Below, in pieces: positions 15,676 through 19,128 of a stretch of DNA of 19,128 bases; position 1 is the stretch's first letter; each line of letters opens with the position of its first letter. Made by a program: the position numbers and the translations under genes. This DNA comes from Thaumasiovibrio sp043421945 (GTDB lineage: Bacteria > Pseudomonadota > Gammaproteobacteria > Enterobacterales > Vibrionaceae), in the NCBI GenBank assembly GCA_043421945.1, contig JBHOGO010000084.1:1-19128 (forward strand), written 5' to 3'. The notes beneath the pieces were generated by a model. It was not told where the DNA came from. It saw only the letters and a list, made by a program, of their open reading frames with translations, and searched no databases.

Positions 15676-18128
15676 CCTCGCTCCTCTAACATTTCATCTA
15701 AAATCGGAATAAGTGTGTCAGTCGCATATTGATAGTCAAAACACGAATACTCACCTAAATAGGCTTGCCCTATCAACCAGTGGCCAAGCTGGAAATTAAT
15801 CAATTCAGTAGGCACTTGATGGCGTAACAAGTAGGAACGTAAGTTGTGCCTTCCTGCGTTCACTGGCACTGAAAAAGGCAACTGTGCTTTCAACCACTTC
15901 GGTGAAATCACCTTGGTCTGCAATGAGGTCTCATTATCTGCAAAGTAAAATAGTGGTCCAGGTCGATTTCTGGCGTTTTTATGCTCCCGGAACCAATGAC
16001 GAGCAGCTGATACTGTATTGTCTGGCATATGCATATCTATCCAATCAGACAATTGACGACCTAACATGGGGTCTAACGCAATCAGATGTGTTCTTAGCCC
16101 CAATAAATGTCGAGTGTAATGAGTCAGTTGATCCTCAAGAATGGTCGGTAGACAGACTAAACGAGTATGCGCATAATCACTATTATCTTTGTCACTAATC
16201 ACCATTAACCGGTAACGTGGAAGTACCATTGCTAGGGTTGGTAATGGGTTATAAACCGCACGATAGCCCTGAGAGTAAAGGATAAGATAACCTGTGTATG
16301 TCACGTAATCATTGTGGTACTTCAGTAAAGTCTTTAGGTTTCTCGATACGGCTTTATCTTGCTGGATAATACGCTCCGACAGATAGGCGACCATGTCACT
16401 CTGAGTCTCTAACGTTGGAAGAAAACTGCTTCCTACACCTCCCTCAATTTGCTTCGGCGTCCATGACAATAAATCAGCAGGAAATGACTTATCTCTCTCC
16501 ATTTTTTGATAAATACTCTGCCAAAGGCGTTCAGTATTGTTAGCTAATTCACTAAATCGATAATAGCTGTAATGTCGTGTGCTGCGAGTGATAAGCGAGG
16601 TATTTCTGAAGGCAAAATCGAGGGTCGTGGGATCGATATCCTCCTCAGCCTGAACCGTAAGCTGCAAGAAGTCTTCGATCATCTGACAATTCGCATTCAC
16701 ATTCTTTCGTCGCGTCCAACGAGATAACCAGCTTTGGCATGCTTCCTTAATGCCACGGATCGCCTCTCTTGGTAGCAACGAGCCTCTATAATTCTTTAGT
16801 TTTCGTTTATGTGCACGTTCGATAAAAGATTGGATACTTTTAGGGCAAGTCCATTGCACCCAATCGCTCACGATTTCAAATCGACCTTTTTCTATTGGGC
16901 GACTCGAGTGCCTCACTGGTGATGCAAAGCTGAAGGTTAACCACCATGTGCCTGATTTATCAATCGTTATTCCGTCGACAGTCTCATTCGTTGAGATTGA
17001 AAGTTCACAGAGATCATCGATACTTTTTCCTAATACTAAAGACAAATAGATGGACATCGCTAAAACGGATTTAGGAACATCGGCTACATCGCCAGACCGA
17101 AACGACAAATTCTCCAACCCTGTAAATAGCTCAGACAAGTCACGAGGAGAAATTACCGCTATTGATACAGAAGATCGATTATATTGACGACGTACCCTTC
17201 TCGTTAGCGTGTGCTGGGCGACGTCTTTCTTTTGTTTGCTTGTAATATTGGACACAAAGGGCAATTGAGACACTTCACGCTGAGGCATACTGGTGTCTTC
17301 GATAGTTTCGGGCAATACAATCGTATCATCAGGAGAAAAGCCCTCACGCTCATCCATATCACTTGGCTTACCAAAATGAATAAGAAGATCGGGATCGCCG
17401 AGGATCCGACTCGGGCGCTTACGCCCTCTGGTACGTAACCCTGATAGCATATGGACGCCAGCATGGCCTTTTATTTCACGCCAATCAATAGCAAAGAAAT
17501 GAGCTAGCTGAGACATATAGCTCTTTTGATGTTCAGGTAAAGACGAATCTAAATCGCGATCTTCGCGAAGAAGAGCCGCAATTTCTAAAGGTGAGGAGTA
17601 AATATAATTTGCAGGTCGTAAAGACTCACATGATTGCATCAGTAAACGAAACTTATCACAAGACTCTTTCAGTCTGAGTGCCAACTGGCCTTGAGACAAA
17701 GTTAAGTTGATTTTTAGCAGGGCCAAATACTGCTCAATAAAGGCAGCCACAAATGCAGCCTTGCCAGGAGAGTCTTGAAAACGATGATAGGAAAATAACA
17801 AAGCATATAATGGTCTTTCATTACACCAACCCTGCCCCATTGCTTTCTTCTTAAGCAGTCTCATCGAATCGAATTGAGGTAAGTTAAGAGTGTCACATAA
17901 CGCGTGATACACTGGACTAGAAAAACCAAAATGGCAATAAAATTCACCATAACCGTGTTCACCGATATCAACGACCGCATCCATCACACGTATAAAACCT
18001 CGGTAGTCATCGGGGGCTTGGATCAGCGCTAAAAAACCAATAAGCTGCTTTCTTATATCTTTTGCTGCAATTTTTGGTGCCAGCAAATATATTGACTGAA
18101 CAAGCGTGTCTGTAACTATTTTATCCAT
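15645..18128 (-). CDS. Large tyrosine-recombinase-like protein (827 aa), partner of the 1019-aa recombinase
   Basis: The C-terminal 230 residues carry a divergent tyrosine recombinase domain. A box I-like arginine is at 623 (QGYRAVYNP), a beta-hairpin lysine at 647 (SDKDNSDYAHTRL), His761 and Arg764 (GRHNLRSYLLRH), Gly782-His783 (LGHW) and a candidate nucleophile Tyr794 (GEYSCFD), 11 residues after the histidine. Residues 1-600 are mostly helical, with a basic patch RTRGRKRPSR near 232-241, and I do not recognise them. ATG at 18128 has AGGTGAG upstream. The gene starts 7 bp after the 181-aa gene stop and overlaps the 1019-aa gene at its end, so the three are one operon. It most likely works with the 1019-aa protein in one synapse. 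Whether its own tyrosine is active is uncertain. Confidence 0.82.
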   Translation of the reverse strand: MDKIVTDTLVQSIYLLAPKIAAKDIRKQLIGFLALIQAPDDYRGFIRVMDAVVDIGEHGYGEFYCHFGFSSPVYHALCDTLNLPQFDSMRLLKKKAMGQGWCNERPLYALLFSYHRFQDSPGKAAFVAAFIEQYLALLKINLTLSQGQLALRLKESCDKFRLLMQSCESLRPANYIYSSPLEIAALLREDRDLDSSLPEHQKSYMSQLAHFFAIDWREIKGHAGVHMLSGLRTRGRKRPSRILGDPDLLIHFGKPSDMDEREGFSPDDTIVLPETIEDTSMPQREVSQLPFVSNITSKQKKDVAQHTLTRRVRRQYNRSSVSIAVISPRDLSELFTGLENLSFRSGDVADVPKSVLAMSIYLSLVLGKSIDDLCELSISTNETVDGITIDKSGTWWLTFSFASPVRHSSRPIEKGRFEIVSDWVQWTCPKSIQSFIERAHKRKLKNYRGSLLPREAIRGIKEACQSWLSRWTRRKNVNANCQMIEDFLQLTVQAEEDIDPTTLDFAFRNTSLITRSTRHYSYYRFSELANNTERLWQSIYQKMERDKSFPADLLSWTPKQIEGGVGSSFLPTLETQSDMVAYLSERIIQQDKAVSRNLKTLLKYHNDYVTYTGYLILYSQGYRAVYNPLPTLAMVLPRYRLMVISDKDNSDYAHTRLVCLPTILEDQLTHYTRHLLGLRTHLIALDPMLGRQLSDWIDMHMPDNTVSAARHWFREHKNARNRPGPLFYFADNETSLQTKVISPKWLKAQLPFSVPVNAGRHNLRSYLLRHQVPTELINFQLGHWLIGQAYLGEYSCFDYQYATDTLIPILDEMLEERGWQSIPSLLA

Positions 18129-18135
18129 CGCTCAC

Positions 18136-18681
18136 CTAAAGTTGTTTTTTGCTTATATGCAGCCAGTCACTTACTTTTTCCTTGGTTGTTAATGTTGGAT
18201 AGATAGCCTGCCACTCAGTCGACTGATATATACTCTTAGCGCCGTTATCTTTTTCAAACCAAGCATTAAGGAACTCACCAATTGCCGTAGCATTTGTGAC
18301 AAATGCTTCATTAAGTAAACTCTGTGTTAAAGCATGAAGAATAATGTGGCGTCGAGTAGCTCTGCTCAAATGGCCCTCCATAACAAACAGAGGATACAAT
18401 CTTGATGTTTCTTCTTTTGAATTTACGGCAAAGCTAAGTAGCTTTGTGAAAGTATAAAAACCACTCAGCAAATAGAGTTGCCGTTGACGAAAGTAACATA
18501 ACATGGGTGATTGAAAAGCAAGCAGGTCTAGGTTATCTTCAGCTCCTTCAAATAACATTGATGTTGTTTTGGTGGCTGCTATCGGGTTAGCAGCGCGAAC
18601 AATTGCTGCCAGTTCATCATCAAGCTGAACTTTATTCAATGAGTAATGACTGAGCTTAAGACTATGATTTAATACTTTCAT
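18136..18681 (-). CDS. Unknown protein at the head of the large-recombinase operon (181 aa)
   Basis: No family is recognised and no recombinase motif, signal peptide or membrane segment is seen. The sequence is helical, with a basic stretch (LSRATRRHIILHAL) in the middle. I chose ATG at 18681 because AAGGA lies 5 nt upstream. The same frame runs up to a TTG at 18816 (226 aa), but that start has no ribosome site and adds a basic N terminus of doubtful reality. The stop is 7 bp before the 827-aa recombinase, so the protein is very likely made as part of the same recombination machine, perhaps as a DNA-binding or assembly factor. It lies nearest to the tRNA-Val attachment end. Confidence 0.72.
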   Translation of the reverse strand: MKVLNHSLKLSHYSLNKVQLDDELAAIVRAANPIAATKTTSMLFEGAEDNLDLLAFQSPMLCYFRQRQLYLLSGFYTFTKLLSFAVNSKEETSRLYPLFVMEGHLSRATRRHIILHALTQSLLNEAFVTNATAIGEFLNAWFEKDNGAKSIYQSTEWQAIYPTLTTKEKVSDWLHISKKQL

Positions 18682-18815
18682 TTGCATCCTTGCATAGTTA
18701 ATTAGCCACTGATTACATCTTATACGACTAATCCATTTGTATGGAAGGATTATTCTGATAGGGGTCGATTTGAACACTTTCTCTTTCAACTGTTTTTGTG
18801 ACAGAAATGGACACA

Positions 18816-18836
18816 ATTGCTAATTTAATAAGCAAT
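18816..18836. promoter_or_regulatory. Inverted repeat ATTGCT-N9-AGCAAT ahead of the recombinase operon
   Basis: A perfect 6-bp inverted repeat with an AT-rich 9-bp centre lies about 135 bp upstream of the chosen start of the 181-aa gene. The whole 18682-18953 interval otherwise shows only short AT-rich direct repeats (AAGCATT twice, ATAGTC twice). The inverted repeat may be an operator or a recombinase arm site. Confidence 0.25.
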
Positions 18837-18953
18837 ACATCGCTTGAAATGACATCAAATCGTCGCTGTAATTACAATCAAAGCATTGATTATTAATAAG
18901 ATAAAGAAGGTTGAAGCATTATAGTCTCATAATAGTCAATTAGGTGAATATGT

Positions 18954-18999
18954 CTTGACATGGTGGGGGTCGGTGGTTCGAATCCACTCGGTCGTACCA
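18954..18999 (+). repeat. tRNA-Val 3' fragment: right attachment site of the island
   Basis: These 46 bp are the 3' part of a tRNA-Val(GAC) gene, from the anticodon loop through the variable loop, T arm, acceptor strand CGGTCGT and ACCA end. No 5' half precedes them; the upstream bases (AGGTGAATATGT) are unrelated. The first 26 bp are identical to the tRNA-Val gene starting at 19072. This is the classic scar left when an element integrates into the 3' part of a tRNA gene. The intact tRNA should lie at the other end of the element, left of this window. Crossover probably falls within the anticodon loop or just downstream. Confidence 0.85.
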
Positions 19000-19071
19000 A
19001 AATTCAGCCTATTTTGAATTAGATTTTCTCATATCGAAGCTATTTCGAAACTAAGGCAAAAGACAGTTTAT

Positions 19072-19128
19072 ACAACCGTAGCTCAGCTGGTTAGAGCACC
19101 ACCTTGACATGGTGGGGGTCGGTGGTTC
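19072..19128 (+). tRNA. tRNA-Val (anticodon GAC), 3' end cut off by the window
   Basis: Acceptor strand ACAACCG, D arm GCTCAGCTGGTTAGAGC, and anticodon stem CCACC/GGTGG round the loop TTGACAT with anticodon GAC at 19106-19108 are all present, then the start of the T arm. The last 20 or so bases are outside the window. Its acceptor strand would pair with CGGTTGT, whereas the fragment at 18954 ends CGGTCGT. The fragment therefore probably came from a sister tRNA-Val gene in a tandem array, not from this one. Confidence 0.93.

Noticed and set aside
18954..18999. A second complete tRNA gene.
   Set aside because: The D arm, 5' acceptor strand and 5' anticodon stem are missing; the upstream bases do not match.
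1..19128. CRISPR array associated with the CARF-like protein.
   Set aside because: No regularly spaced direct repeats and no cas genes were seen in the window.

Overview
The window looks like the right-hand part of a mobile genomic island in a gammaproteobacterium, most likely Vibrio or a close marine relative. This rests on a tRNA-Val(GAC) gene of enterobacterial/vibrio type at the right edge, moderate GC content, and the style of the restriction, integrase and recombinase proteins. The genus is an inference, since nothing in the window fixes it.

Left to right: (1) 20-1156 (minus) is a protein resembling the N-terminal part of the STY4851/ECs_5259 family, preceded by a good match to a sigma-54 (-24/-12) promoter at 1243-1259. 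(2) 1500-9418 (minus) is a type I restriction-modification locus in the order regulator - hsdR - hsdM - hsdS, closed by a strong UUCG terminator. The regulator joins a CARF-like sensor domain to a sigma-54 AAA+ activator and a Fis-type helix-turn-helix. (3) 9570-11647 is an integration control module: a small XRE repressor (minus) facing an excisionase-like gene, a tyrosine integrase with a DUF3596 arm domain and a 98-aa protein of unknown function (plus). Two similar inverted repeats lie in the divergent promoter region. (4) 11808-12462 holds an exported 150-aa protein (plus) and a 31-aa membrane microprotein (minus) that is too short for ordinary gene calling. (5) 12616-18681 (minus) is a compact operon of a 181-aa unknown protein and two very large tyrosine-recombinase-like proteins (827 and 1019 aa). 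(6) 18954-18999 is a 46-bp copy of the 3' part of tRNA-Val, followed 73 bp later by the start of another tRNA-Val gene that runs off the window.

The tRNA fragment marks the right end of an element inserted at the 3' half of a tRNA-Val gene. The intact upstream tRNA copy should lie left of the window. Two unrelated recombination modules sit between the defence cargo and this end, so the region may be one island with two recombination systems or two elements stacked at one hotspot.

The most interesting possibility is a signal-controlled defence locus. The CARF-AAA+ protein could sense a nucleotide or RNA-damage signal made during phage attack, and then switch on sigma-54-dependent genes. The only good sigma-54 promoter I found lies in front of the STY4851-like gene, not in front of hsdMS. 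This would make the type I restriction system a constitutive first layer and the STY4851-like gene an induced second layer. That model is inference.
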